A stretch of 40,980 nucleotides of DNA, from contig CADCNV010000006.1 in the NCBI GenBank assembly GCA_902802825.1, forward strand, positions 1-40,980, given 5' to 3'. The notes below the pieces were generated by a model that had not been told where the DNA came from, made no database searches, and saw only the letters and a list, made by a program, of their open reading frames with translations. Each line of letters begins with the position of its first letter. The first letter of the stretch is position 1. The position numbers and the translations under genes are program-made. This document shows, piece after piece, positions 7,827-16,498 of this stretch. Source of the DNA: an uncultured bacterium. GTDB lineage: Bacteria > Cyanobacteriota > Vampirovibrionia > Gastranaerophilales > Gastranaerophilaceae.

Positions 7827-8504
7827 TTATATAACAGGAACATCAACAGGTTCCATAAGCTGAACATTGATTATATCACCCTGATAAATTTTTACATCAG
7901 CACCTTTTTTGATAGCATCAGCAACAGAGCCGTACACAAAATAACCGGCAGTTCCAAATGCACCTCCAAGCGCTGCAAAAGGTACGATTACATATTTAAA
8001 ACCGTTATCTGTAACATTTTCACCCCAATTTATTGCTTTTTTTGTTATATTCCCTGATTTTTTGCATGTTTGAACCCAGGCATCTTTATAACCTCTTGTT
8101 GTTGTAATTCCGCCATCATATGTCAAATCAGATCTGCCCGTAATCCCAAGACTCAAAGGAATCTGCCTGCCATTAGGAGTAACTACATGGTCAAAATCCA
8201 AATATAATACAGCACCTTTTGATAATCTTTTTGCAGGAATAACCCCTTTTACGGAACCTCTGACAATTGACCCCATAGGTAGAATTACATCATTTGTTTC
8301 ATCAGCTTTTTGATCCGTTAAAAGCATTGCTTTAAATTCCTTCCCGGTCGTAAGATATGCTGTATCAACTGAATTTAATATTTTTAATGATAAAATTGTC
8401 CCGGCAGGAATACGCTTTGTTTTTGCATTTCCGCTAAACGGCGCAGCCATAGCAATCTGCATTGTAAACAATAAACTCAAAATTACAGCGAATATTTTTT
8501 TCAT
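7827..8504 (-). CDS. Exported beta-rich protein of unknown function
   Basis: I do not recognise a named family. The 225-residue product has a clear signal peptide (MKKIFAVILSLLFTMQIAMA, cleavage about residue 20), then a predicted beta-rich domain: IPAGTILSLKILNSVDTAYL, ILPMGSIVRGSVKGVIPAKR, LYLDFDHVVTPNGRQIPLSL. The pattern 'tunable threshold value, promoted as a non-leaking stabiliser' is not claimed; what is visible resembles the beta domains of TrbI/VirB10-like or FlgA-like periplasmic proteins only loosely. A Gly/Ala-rich hydrophobic stretch (IVPFAALGGAFGTAGYFVYGS) could insert in a membrane. The ATG has a GAGGAG site about eight bases upstream. It is probably periplasmic or outer-membrane associated. 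Confidence 0.7.
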   Translation of the reverse strand: MKKIFAVILSLLFTMQIAMAAPFSGNAKTKRIPAGTILSLKILNSVDTAYLTTGKEFKAMLLTDQKADETNDVILPMGSIVRGSVKGVIPAKRLSKGAVLYLDFDHVVTPNGRQIPLSLGITGRSDLTYDGGITTTRGYKDAWVQTCKKSGNITKKAINWGENVTDNGFKYVIVPFAALGGAFGTAGYFVYGSVADAIKKGADVKIYQGDIINVQLMEPVDVPVI

Positions 8505-8590
8505 TATAAATCTCCTCTATTTTATCCTCATATTATCACATCTAAATAATTTTGTTAAATCGGTTAAGTATTGGTAATATTTAAACCAAT

Positions 8591-8618
8591 AAAAAACAGC
8601 CATACATTCATGGCTGTT
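8591..8618 (-). terminator. Rho-independent terminator after the murA operon
   Basis: AACAGCCAT (8595-8603) pairs with ATGGCTGTT (8610-8618) across a six-base loop. On the minus strand the hairpin is followed by TTTTTT. It sits just downstream of the small protein gene that follows murA. Confidence 0.85.
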
Positions 8619-8641
8619 CTTTATTTACAATAATTATACTT

Positions 8642-8980
8642 TTAATTTGCTGCATTAGGGCTTTTGTATTCAATACCCATTTCTTTTAAAGTTTTGATAA
8701 AATTTTCTGCGCACAATCTTTGTGCTTCAGGAGGAACAATTCTCAAAATTTCAACAGTTTTTGATATAACAGGGTCTTTGTCATACCATCTGTTATTTGC
8801 ATTTACCGGTTTCACCATTGCATAAAATTTATCAATAGTTTCTTTTGAAACTTTTTCTTCAATTTTTTGCAAAAAAATCTCTGCCTGCGCCTTTAGCTCA
8901 GTTTGATAATTTCTTAATAATTCAATTACTTCTAACAATAACGGGTCGTGATCATACCAACGTTTATAAGTAGGACTCAT
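8642..8980 (-). CDS. Hypothetical protein with two RWYDxDP repeats
   Basis: This 112-residue protein is an internal duplication: residues 7-43 start RWYDHDPLLLEVIELLR and residues 64-100 start RWYDKDPVISKTVEILR. Each RWYDxDP box is followed by an amphipathic helical pair. No signal peptide, membrane segment or known catalytic motif is seen, and I do not recognise the family. The ATG lies 17 bases inside the end of murA with GGAGG nine bases upstream, so the two genes are translationally linked and share the terminator at 8591-8618. Such tight coupling to murA hints at a role near peptidoglycan synthesis, but that is inference from position only. Confidence 0.75.
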   Translation of the reverse strand: MSPTYKRWYDHDPLLLEVIELLRNYQTELKAQAEIFLQKIEEKVSKETIDKFYAMVKPVNANNRWYDKDPVISKTVEILRIVPPEAQRLCAENFIKTLKEMGIEYKSPNAAN

Positions 8981-10280
8981 TATGTTCTGCCTCCGTCAGG
9001 TTAAGGGAATCATCATTTTTTCTTTCAATCTTCCCTCCCAACAATCTTATCTTATTCTCAAAATTTTCGTATCCTCTATCTATATGATGTATTTTTTCAA
9101 CGATAGACTCACCGTCTGCCATCAACGCAGCAACAACAAGCGCAGCACCCGCTCTTAAATCACTTGCCGTAAGATTTGTTCCGGAAAGTTTTTTTACCCC
9201 TTTTATAATTGCGTGATTTCTGTCCTGATGAATATCGGCACCCATTCTGTTTAAATCAGGCACCTGCATAAAACGATTTTCATACAAACTTTCGGTGATA
9301 ATACCAACACCGTTTGCAGTGGTCAATAAAGCCATAGCCATTGACTGCAAATCAGTCGGAAATCCGGGATAAGGTTGAGTTATAAAATTAATAGAATTCA
9401 ATCTGTTTTTACAGCTGACTTCCATTGATGTAGGATCCAAAAGTTTAATATTTGCACCCATTTTCAATAATTTATTTGTAAAGAAAGTCAAATGAGCAGG
9501 ATAAATATTTCTTATAATCCCTTTACCTTTTGTCGCAATAATTGCAGTCATATAGGTACCGGCTTCAATACGGTCGGGAATTGTTGTGTATTCGATTGAA
9601 TGTAAATGATCCGGTTTTACACCATTAATAATAATTTCGGAAGTTCCTGCACCGTTCACATCTGCACCCATCGTATTCAAGAAATTTGCCAAATCAATAA
9701 TTTCAGGTTCTTGCGCAGCATTTTGAATTCTTGTAGAACCCTCTGCCAAAACAGAAGCCAACATTATATTTTCTGTTGCTCCGACCGAAGGAATATCAAG
9801 ATAAACCTCTGCACCGGTTAATTTATTGGCTTTTGCAATCACATAACCATTTTCTATTTTGATTTTTGCACCAAGTGCCTCAAGACCTTTGATGTGAAAA
9901 TCAACTCGTCTTTCACCAATTGCGCATCCGCCGGGCATTGCAACTTTTGCCTCTTTACAACGTGACACCAATGCGCCCAAAACAACAAAAGATGCCCGCA
10001 TTTTACTTACAAGCTCATAAGTAGCTGTTACACTGGTTAATTCAGTTGCATCAATCACTACAGATTTTTCTTTTCTGTTATAATCAATCTTTGCCCCAAG
10101 CTGCTCAACAACTTTAAGCATTATATCAACATCGGTTAATTCAGGAACATTATAAATTTTTGTCGAACCTTTCACAAGCAGCGCAGCCGCAATAAGCTTT
10201 AGTACAGAATTTTTTGCTCCGCCAATCTGTACTTCACCTTTTAACGATACTCCGCCTTTTATATAAAACTTTTGTGCCAA
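8964..10280 (-). CDS. murA: UDP-N-acetylglucosamine 1-carboxyvinyltransferase
   Basis: MurA transfers enolpyruvate from PEP to UDP-GlcNAc, the first committed step of peptidoglycan synthesis; the cytoplasmic enzyme is the fosfomycin target. The 438-residue length is normal. Motifs are GGAKNSVLKL (substrate-binding Lys23), VSKMRAS and the active-site loop MPGGCAIGERRVDFH with Cys119, the residue alkylated by fosfomycin. The C-terminal DLRAGAALVVAAL is also conserved. The start is a TTG at 10280, placed five bases after GGAGG; it gives MAQKFYIKGG, matching the usual N-terminus, so the longer upstream extension is rejected. A promoter with 17-bp spacing lies at 10324-10352. The 3' end overlaps a small two-repeat protein gene. 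Confidence 0.96.
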   Translation of the reverse strand: MAQKFYIKGGVSLKGEVQIGGAKNSVLKLIAAALLVKGSTKIYNVPELTDVDIMLKVVEQLGAKIDYNRKEKSVVIDATELTSVTATYELVSKMRASFVVLGALVSRCKEAKVAMPGGCAIGERRVDFHIKGLEALGAKIKIENGYVIAKANKLTGAEVYLDIPSVGATENIMLASVLAEGSTRIQNAAQEPEIIDLANFLNTMGADVNGAGTSEIIINGVKPDHLHSIEYTTIPDRIEAGTYMTAIIATKGKGIIRNIYPAHLTFFTNKLLKMGANIKLLDPTSMEVSCKNRLNSINFITQPYPGFPTDLQSMAMALLTTANGVGIITESLYENRFMQVPDLNRMGADIHQDRNHAIIKGVKKLSGTNLTASDLRAGAALVVAALMADGESIVEKIHHIDRGYENFENKIRLLGGKIERKNDDSLNLTEAEHNESYL

Positions 10281-10323
10281 TTCTGCCTCCAAAAGAAATT
10301 ATTCACATATCTCACAATATATC

Positions 10324-10352
10324 ATAATACAATCTTACTTGTTTAATGTAAA
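10324..10352 (-). promoter_or_regulatory. Sigma70-type promoter of murA
   Basis: On the minus strand TTTACA (10352-10347) and TATTAT (10329-10324) are separated by exactly 17 bases. Transcription would start near 10317, about 37 nt before the TTG start codon. Just upstream, at 10374-10390, lies an all-AT 17-base palindrome (8-bp arms). Confidence 0.65.
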
Positions 10353-10406
10353 TAAATTACAATATGTAAAGATATTTATATGATATAAATCCGAAATTTA
10401 TGCATT

Positions 10407-11876
10407 TTATTTTACAACATCATTAATGTCGGGACTTTGTTCAACGTATGCCCCAAGCTGCTTTGATGCCTGACGATATGCATTTATTGTATTTGATCCG
10501 CCTAAGCAACCGCCGGGACAAGCCATAACTTCAATCAGGTCCCCAAGTTCACATTTACCGTTTTTGGCAAATTTTTTCAAATCCCTGATGGCACCCCTAT
10601 CAAGTCCATTGATTACATAAGGATTTGCCTTATCTTTTTCATCAAGTAATGCATTAACTGCCTGAGCAACACCGCCTGTCAGCGCAAAATTTCTTGCCTG
10701 AGCTGATGATTCTTTCTCAAATCCTGATTCTTCACACTGCCCGACCTGAATATTTAATGCAACAAACCAGGCACCCAGTTCTTCAAAACTCAAAACATAA
10801 TCTATATTCGGGTTTTTGCTTGCTTCGGTACGCTTTGCAACACACGGACTGAAAAATACGGTTATATAATCCGGATGTTCTTTTTTTACAAGTTCTGCAG
10901 TGTAATATGCAGGTGTTTTGGTAGTAGAACGATACTGATCAATCTCAGGAATATGTTTATCAACCAATTCATTGTAAGCAGCACAGCAAGATGTAGTCAT
11001 AAACGGCGCACCGCCTTCTTTTACTCTTTCTTTAAATTCGGCAGATTCATTTTTTGTTGTAATATCAGCACCCAGCGCAACCTCTAACACATCCGCAAAC
11101 CCAAGTTCTAATATTCCCTGTTTTAATTGAGCCGGAGTACAGGGCAACTGACCCATAATTGCGGGAGCAAGCATCGCAACAACTTTTTTACCCTCTTTTA
11201 TATTTCTTAAAATATCTATTATCTGACTTTTTTTATGAACGGCACCAAAAGGACATGCACTTACGCATTTCCCGCATGAAATACATTTCTCATTATCAAT
11301 TTTTGTCAAACCGTCTTCATCTTTTGCTATTGCTCCAACAGGACAAGCGTTTTCACAAGGAACAATGATTTTGGTTATTGCCTGAAACGGACAAACCTGA
11401 GCACATAATCCGCAGCTTTTACACTTTGATTGGTCTATTCTTGATTTACCATTTTCAACTTTAATTGCTCCAAATTTGCACGCACTTTCACAAGGTCTTG
11501 CAACACAACCCTGACACAAGTCTGTAACGTGAATTCTTGCAGGGACACATTCATTACACGCCGTTTGCAAAAGAGTTAACGGATGAACTTCCGGCTTTTG
11601 CCTTTTTATTGCTTTCAGAGCAAGATCTGAGAGCAGCTCATAATCTTTTGCTTCTTCTATATCTAACCCCAAACCCGCAATGACTCTGTCTCTTAATATT
11701 GCGCGCTCCTTATGAATACAACATCTGTATGGGACTTCACTCCCCTGCGGACGCATATTGTAAGGTATCATTCTTACATCCTCGGCATAATTATCTCCAA
11801 GATATGCACGAATAAGTCTTACCAATATTTCACGTTTCAAATGTGATGTTTGCTTATTTGGGGTATTTATACTCAT
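10407..11876 (-). CDS. Monomeric [FeFe] hydrogenase, group-B-like
   Basis: This cytoplasmic enzyme (489 aa) should reduce protons with reduced ferredoxin or the reverse. The N-terminal half holds cysteine clusters for FeS centres: CNEC, CQGCVARPCESAC, CKSCGLCAQVCP, CENACP and CISCGKCVSACP. The C-terminal H-cluster domain has the three signatures: L1 TTSCCAAY (Cys297/298), L2 FFSPCVAK (Cys345) and L3 MACPGGCLGG (Cys453, Cys457). The TSCCAAY form, in place of the group A TSCCPGW, and the N-terminal layout suggest the group B monomeric class, whose physiological partner is less well known. AGAAGGA seven bases before ATG 11876 sets the start. The HydEFG maturases are not in this window. It fits a fermentative anaerobe. 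Confidence 0.9.
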   Translation of the reverse strand: MSINTPNKQTSHLKREILVRLIRAYLGDNYAEDVRMIPYNMRPQGSEVPYRCCIHKERAILRDRVIAGLGLDIEEAKDYELLSDLALKAIKRQKPEVHPLTLLQTACNECVPARIHVTDLCQGCVARPCESACKFGAIKVENGKSRIDQSKCKSCGLCAQVCPFQAITKIIVPCENACPVGAIAKDEDGLTKIDNEKCISCGKCVSACPFGAVHKKSQIIDILRNIKEGKKVVAMLAPAIMGQLPCTPAQLKQGILELGFADVLEVALGADITTKNESAEFKERVKEGGAPFMTTSCCAAYNELVDKHIPEIDQYRSTTKTPAYYTAELVKKEHPDYITVFFSPCVAKRTEASKNPNIDYVLSFEELGAWFVALNIQVGQCEESGFEKESSAQARNFALTGGVAQAVNALLDEKDKANPYVINGLDRGAIRDLKKFAKNGKCELGDLIEVMACPGGCLGGSNTINAYRQASKQLGAYVEQSPDINDVVK

Positions 11877-11948
11877 TTTCAAATCCTTCTTACTATTCTA
11901 CGCTATCTTAATTATCTCATGAAAATATTTTTTTACAAATCATTCATT

Positions 11949-11979
11949 AAAAAAGCCATACTGTAAAATATGGCTTTTT
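11949..11979 (-). terminator. Rho-independent terminator after the lytic transglycosylase gene
   Basis: AAAAAGCCATA (11950-11960) pairs with TATGGCTTTTT (11969-11979) across an eight-base loop. On the minus strand the stem ends in a run of T. It separates the transglycosylase gene from the hydrogenase gene. Confidence 0.85.
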
Positions 11980-12002
11980 ATCTTCATTTTTTACAAAACT
12001 GA

Positions 12003-12698
12003 CTAAATATCAGCTGAGCCCATATTATGCTCATACTCAGCATCTAAAATATCAGACTGACCAACACTTTTTGCTTTTTCAATAGGAACAGGAGCTTTTG
12101 CTGCAGTTGGTGCAGTTGCGACAATTTGTTGTGTTGCTGTCGCTTTTGGCAATTCAGAAGCAATATTTTTTGAGCTCTTAGCATTTTCTTGCTGTTGTTT
12201 TGCTTTCTGCGCCTTATTGTAGGCAACTACTGCCGGATCTGTATGCGCTTTTAAGTAATAGTAATCCGCCATAATTTGAGATACAAATCTTTTAGTTTCT
12301 CTGTAAGGAGGAACCGCATTGAATTTTTTCACATTTAAAGGTCCCGCATTGTATGCGGCAACTGCCAACTGTATTGAACCAAACATTTTATACATGGATT
12401 TGTAATACATTATTCCTGCTTTAATGTTATCGTCAAGAGAATATGGGTTTAAGCCCATTCTTCTTGCAGTTGACGGCATTAACTGAAACACCCCGACAGC
12501 ACCATGAGAGCTTTTGGTTTCATGTCTGAAACCTGATTCTGCTTTTGCTATACTGAGTGTAATTGCGGGATCAACTCCCATTTCGACAGAATACTTGACT
12601 ATTGCCGCTTTTACTGTATCTACATTCGCTGCATTTGCCTGTGAAAATAACATTAGCCCTAATGCCACAGTAAAGAGTAATAATTTTTTTAAAGTCAA
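12003..12698 (-). CDS. Exported lytic murein transglycosylase (SLT domain)
   Basis: The 231-residue protein has a signal peptide (MTLKKLLLFTVALGLMLFSQANA) followed by a lysozyme-like SLT domain at about residues 28-150. Motifs are AKAESGFRHE with catalytic Glu54, SSHGAVGVFQLMPSTARRMG and AVAAYNAGPLNVKK, the standard family-1 lytic transglycosylase set. It cleaves MurNAc-GlcNAc bonds in peptidoglycan to 1,6-anhydro products in the periplasm. The C-terminal 80 residues are Ala/Lys/Gln-rich, probably an unstructured tether. The start is TTG at 12698, seven bases after GAGGA; there is no ATG before the signal peptide. It is a monocistronic unit with the terminator at 11949-11979. Confidence 0.9.
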   Translation of the reverse strand: MTLKKLLLFTVALGLMLFSQANAANVDTVKAAIVKYSVEMGVDPAITLSIAKAESGFRHETKSSHGAVGVFQLMPSTARRMGLNPYSLDDNIKAGIMYYKSMYKMFGSIQLAVAAYNAGPLNVKKFNAVPPYRETKRFVSQIMADYYYLKAHTDPAVVAYNKAQKAKQQQENAKSSKNIASELPKATATQQIVATAPTAAKAPVPIEKAKSVGQSDILDAEYEHNMGSADI

Positions 12699-12945
12699 AA
12701 TAAAATCCTCAAAGTTGTAAATTGAAAGTTCTCAAAAGCTACTTTTTGTGTTTAAATCAATAAACTTTTCACCTTTTTTGAACGTTTTTATATTTACATT
12801 GTATTACAAAAATTTAAAATTTCAAGTCCAAATAGAGGTTGCCTACTTGTATAATTCTGCAAGACCCTTGTGTCCCAATGGTTTTAGAAATGTAAATTTA
12901 GTGTAAATTTTACATTTATTCTGCACATTTACTATTAATTTTCTT
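12699..12945. other. Intergenic region with inverted repeat
   Basis: This 247-bp AT-rich gap lies between the transglycosylase start and the GT39 gene end. It contains a plus-strand TATAAT at 12850-12855, two direct copies of TGTAAATTT and an inverted repeat AAATGTAAA (12888-12896) / TTTACATTT (12909-12917). A minus-strand promoter for the transglycosylase is expected here (for example a TACAAT). I see no open reading frame. Confidence 0.5.
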
Positions 12946-14610
12946 TTATTTTATTTTCACAAGTTTGTATTTTTTGCCTTCTTTCACAACATCAAACTTA
13001 AATCTTTCTGTCGCAAAATCCATATCTTTGTTTCTTATGATTGTCAGAATATTATTTTTTGATAATTCTTTTTCTTCATCGGAAATCGCGTCCTGTTCCC
13101 AATCGGATGATACATAATTTACTTTATCCCCGTAATAGTAGAGTAAAGAGTATTTTCTTCCGCCATTTATTATAGCAATTTTTGATTTGTTATCTTTACA
13201 GTACTTCGCAAATTCCATCAGATCATTTTGCCCGAAAGAGTAATCCATATTATAAAATAATTTTGTTCCAAATGCTGACAGAACTAGGATTAACAAAGCA
13301 TAAGAGATAAATACACCCATAAATTTTTCTTTTTGGGCAAGTAGAATGCTTGAAACTCCAAAAGCACCCGTAACAATTACACAGAACCATTGAATAATTT
13401 TTACATCACTATAAATCTTTTCAGGTAAATAAAACTGCATAAAGCAACCCGCAATTGATGCCAAAATAAATATTCCACCTAATATATAAACAGTTAAATT
13501 AATTGCTTTTTTATATTTTGCATTGAAAATATAATCTTCCCAAACAAATGCAATAATAAACGATGTAAAGAAATAAACAGGTAAAATATAGGTTATAAGT
13601 TTTGTGCTTGATGACGAGAAAAACAACATCGTGAAACAAAATCCGATTACATTAAACCACAGGAATTTTCGTGAAGCTAACATGTTTTCAAAGGTAATTT
13701 TTTCAAAATTCTTCAATCTTGATATCCCTGCCGCAATTGCAGACAGTACATAAGGGAAAGTCCCCCATAATATTGTCAGAAAATAAAAATAGAACGGTTG
13801 TTGTCTGTGTATTTCACTTGATGAAATAAATCTGTTTATATGATGTTTTACGATATATTCATTGAAAAACAACGGATCATGCATTTTAAACATAACAATA
13901 TGCCAAGGCAGAACAATCAGCAAAAACAGTAAACTTCCGACAATAAAATACTGCGGCTTGAATATTTTTTTGAATGATTTATTAAATATGGCAACGAAAA
14001 ACATTGTTCCGAACGGTACAACAAACCCAGGAATTCCTTTTGCCATAACTGCCAGACCTGAGAATATATAAAATAACCACCAGAAATATTTTACATTTTT
14101 TTCTTCAGCGAATTGAGTCATGAACCCAAACATTACAGAAAATCCGATACATGTTGTCACAACAATATCAAGAATTGCGAATTTTGCAAGTATAACAAAT
14201 TCAATTGTCGTGGCTAAAATTACAGCACTAATCAATCCATATCTTCTTGAAACAACTTTCTTCCCAACGAAATACATCAAAAAAGTACACAGCGTTCCGT
14301 ATAATGCAACAGGAAATCTTGCACTAAATTCACTCACATGCCTGAAAATAGCAAAGGACAAACACTCACCCCAAAAATATAAAGGCGGCTTTTCAAAAAA
14401 ATACTCTCCGTTTAAATACAAAGTCAGAAAATCTTTTGTACTAAACATATCTCTTGCCATTGAAACATATCTTGTTTCATCTACATCCATCAATGCATAG
14501 TTGCCGATATTGAAAAAGAAAACAAAATAACAAAATATCAGCAAGCCGACAATTGAAAACAAATCAGCGTGTTTTTTTACATATCCCAAAAAATTATCAA
14601 TATAATTCAT
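12946..14610 (-). CDS. ArnT/GT39-family lipid-linked sugar transferase
   Basis: This is a polytopic inner-membrane protein (554 aa) with about 10-12 predicted transmembrane helices. The first periplasmic loop has the GT-C Asp-Glu motif DVDETRY (42-48), then GEYFFEKPPLYFWG (about 69-81), both typical of ArnT-type glycosyltransferases. Such enzymes use polyprenyl-phosphate sugars as donors and modify lipid A, glycans or proteins on the outer face of the inner membrane. The acceptor cannot be told from sequence. Its stop is 11 bases or so from the GT2 gene which precedes it on the same strand and which would supply the polyprenyl-phosphate sugar donor. The soluble C-terminal 100 residues (KIAIINGGRKYSLLYYYGD) match ArnT-like layout. 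Confidence 0.85.
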   Translation of the reverse strand: MNYIDNFLGYVKKHADLFSIVGLLIFCYFVFFFNIGNYALMDVDETRYVSMARDMFSTKDFLTLYLNGEYFFEKPPLYFWGECLSFAIFRHVSEFSARFPVALYGTLCTFLMYFVGKKVVSRRYGLISAVILATTIEFVILAKFAILDIVVTTCIGFSVMFGFMTQFAEEKNVKYFWWLFYIFSGLAVMAKGIPGFVVPFGTMFFVAIFNKSFKKIFKPQYFIVGSLLFLLIVLPWHIVMFKMHDPLFFNEYIVKHHINRFISSSEIHRQQPFYFYFLTILWGTFPYVLSAIAAGISRLKNFEKITFENMLASRKFLWFNVIGFCFTMLFFSSSSTKLITYILPVYFFTSFIIAFVWEDYIFNAKYKKAINLTVYILGGIFILASIAGCFMQFYLPEKIYSDVKIIQWFCVIVTGAFGVSSILLAQKEKFMGVFISYALLILVLSAFGTKLFYNMDYSFGQNDLMEFAKYCKDNKSKIAIINGGRKYSLLYYYGDKVNYVSSDWEQDAISDEEKELSKNNILTIIRNKDMDFATERFKFDVVKEGKKYKLVKIK

Positions 14611-14621
14611 AAATTTCCTAA

Positions 14622-15575
14622 CTATTTAAGTTCAATATCCTTAATATAACGTGGTCTTGATTTTACTTCTTTATAAAGCTGCCCGACATATTCACCGATT
14701 ATGCCAAGGCAAAACAGCTGAATCCCGCCAAAAACACTGAGCAATACAACAATTGTTGCCCAACCGCTTGGGGAATTGTGCCAGAAGATTTTTTCAACAA
14801 CAGTTTCAACTCCGACACAAAAGCCAATTAAAGCCATAAAAAATCCCAAAACTGCGACCATTCTTAACGGCACAATACTGTATGACGTGATTCCGTTGAG
14901 CGCAAGTGCCATCAATGACGCAAAATTGAATTTTGATTCTCCTGCCATTCTCGGTTTTACATCAAAGTTTACAGATGTAGATTTCAAACCGACTTCATGG
15001 AAAAACCCCCTCAAAAATAGCAATTTTTCCGGATATAAATTCAAAATTTCTAAAGCACGTTTACTGATTAATCTGTAATCAGAATGATTAGGGGGAATAT
15101 TTACCCCCAGCAAATTCATAGTCTTATAAAATGCAAGGGCTGTAAACTTCTTAAAGAATGAATCCGTTTTTCTGTTATTTCTTATCCCGTAAACAATATC
15201 AAAACCCTTTTGGAATTCATCAAGGAATCTTTCTATTGCCCATTCATCCTGCTGAAGATCGGCATCAATTGATACTACACAATCACATCCGATTTCCCGT
15301 ACACTTTCTAATCCCGCAATGATTGCCTTTTGGTTCCCGTAATTTCTTAAAAACTTTGTACCTTTAACAAGATTATTACCGGAATGCAATTCTTCTATAA
15401 TACTCCAAGTATTGTCTTTTGAACCGTCATCAATTAAGTATAAATAACTGTCTTCTCTGATTTTACCCTTTAAAATTAAATCATTTATGACTACAAAAAG
15501 CTGTTCAACAGTATTTTTAATACACAATTCTTCGTTATAACACGGAATAATAATTGCCAATTGCGGTTTATTCAT
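14622..15575 (-). CDS. GT2 polyprenyl-phosphate glycosyltransferase (GtrB/ArnC/DPM1-like)
   Basis: This 317-residue protein has an N-terminal GT-A catalytic domain: IIIPCYNEE (8-16), LIDDGSKDNT (48-55), FLRNYGNQKAIIAGL and the metal-binding Asp-x-Asp region VSIDADLQQDE (104-106). SDYRLISKRALE follows. Two C-terminal membrane helices (about 235-260 and 275-300) place it at the cytoplasmic face of the inner membrane. Family members transfer a sugar from a nucleotide donor to undecaprenyl phosphate, making the donor for GT-C enzymes. It stands directly upstream of the ArnT-like gene, a typical donor/transferase pair. The start has AGAGGGAAG just upstream. The sugar (glucose, aminosugar, mannose) cannot be determined. 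Confidence 0.88.
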   Translation of the reverse strand: MNKPQLAIIIPCYNEELCIKNTVEQLFVVINDLILKGKIREDSYLYLIDDGSKDNTWSIIEELHSGNNLVKGTKFLRNYGNQKAIIAGLESVREIGCDCVVSIDADLQQDEWAIERFLDEFQKGFDIVYGIRNNRKTDSFFKKFTALAFYKTMNLLGVNIPPNHSDYRLISKRALEILNLYPEKLLFLRGFFHEVGLKSTSVNFDVKPRMAGESKFNFASLMALALNGITSYSIVPLRMVAVLGFFMALIGFCVGVETVVEKIFWHNSPSGWATIVVLLSVFGGIQLFCLGIIGEYVGQLYKEVKSRPRYIKDIELK

Positions 15576-15616
15576 AACTTCCCTCTTTTTACATATCCGA
15601 TTAACTATATTTATAT

Positions 15617-15622
15617 TATAAT
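15617..15622 (+). promoter_or_regulatory. -10 hexamer of the YdjC-type gene
   Basis: TATAAT in the 71-bp divergent gap between the GT2 gene and the deacetylase gene. It gives a leader of about 18 nt, which includes AAAGG eight bases before the ATG. No clear -35 was seen. Confidence 0.5.
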
Positions 15623-15646
15623 ACTAACATAATAAAGGCAATAAAC

Positions 15647-16498
15647 ATGACTAAAAAATTTATTTTAAACGCAGACGATTTTGGAATGTCACAGGCATTT
15701 AATAAAGCCGTATTAAAAGGATACCAAAACGGGATTTTAACTTCCGCAAGCATATGCGCAAACGGAGAAGCTTTTGAGCAGGCAGTCAGAGAAATAATTC
15801 CTCAGTGTCCTGATTTATCAATCGGTGTCCATTTAAATATCATTGAAGGCAAATCCATGACAAAAGTTCCGATGCTGACAGATGAAAACGGCATCTTTAA
15901 CAACGGCTACGGAGCTATGATTTTAAAATCTTATAACAAAGAATTTTTAAGACAGGTTGAACAGGAATTTAGGGCTCAAATTGAAGCTATTATAATTAAA
16001 ACTCACGTTGACCATATAGATTCCCATGTTCACACACATGCGATTCCGAATATTTTTAAAATTGTGGCGAAATTGGCAAAAGAATATAAAATTCCTTATG
16101 TCAGAACACAGTTTGAACATCCTTATTTAATTCCGTCAATAAAAAAACATCTGACAACTGCGTACCCGATAAATTTAATAAAAATAATGCTTTTAAACAC
16201 CTTTACAATGATAAATTCCGGGCTAATAAAAGAAAAACATTTAAAAACAAATGATTATCTGATTGGTGTAGGATACACAGGAATGATGGATGACAGATCA
16301 ATAGCTTACGGCTTAAAATCTTTACAGAATAAAGATTGTATTGCAGAAGCACTGATTCATCCATGCGATTACGATAACGAAACAAAAGACCACCATACAA
16401 CAGAATTTGAACTTACACAAAATGAAGATTTAAGAGATTATATCAAGCAATTAGGATTTGAACTGACCAATCATACTAAGGGCATGAAAAATGAATAA
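15647..16498 (+). CDS. YdjC/ChbG-family carbohydrate deacetylase (HpnK-like)
   Basis: This is a 283-residue cytoplasmic YdjC-fold hydrolase. The N-terminus FILNADDFGMS (Asp10, Asp11) is the metal/catalytic Asp pair; IGVHLNI carries His62, and VDHIDSHVHTH (121-131) carries the further His ligands. YdjC proteins remove acetyl groups from N-acetylated sugars, as ChbG does on chitooligosaccharides and HpnK-type enzymes do on lipid-linked aminosugars. It is divergent from the GT2-GT39 pair. By analogy with ArnC-ArnD-ArnT, it may deacetylate the aminosugar made there, although here a YdjC-type rather than a NodB-type deacetylase would fill the ArnD position. Its stop overlaps folC by eight bases. 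The role in catabolism of chitobiose-like sugars is the main alternative. Confidence 0.85.
   Translation: MTKKFILNADDFGMSQAFNKAVLKGYQNGILTSASICANGEAFEQAVREIIPQCPDLSIGVHLNIIEGKSMTKVPMLTDENGIFNNGYGAMILKSYNKEFLRQVEQEFRAQIEAIIIKTHVDHIDSHVHTHAIPNIFKIVAKLAKEYKIPYVRTQFEHPYLIPSIKKHLTTAYPINLIKIMLLNTFTMINSGLIKEKHLKTNDYLIGVGYTGMMDDRSIAYGLKSLQNKDCIAEALIHPCDYDNETKDHHTTEFELTQNEDLRDYIKQLGFELTNHTKGMKNE

Noticed and set aside
12044-12226. Second minus-strand frame within the transglycosylase tail
   Set aside because: It is an alternate frame of the Ala/Lys/Gln-rich linker; no start signal and biased composition explain it.
12838-12917. Possible small RNA or CRISPR-like GTTTTAG segment with an AT inverted repeat
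   Set aside because: Only one copy of the GTTTTAG-like string, no spacers, and no T-run hairpin on either strand; kept only as an intergenic note.
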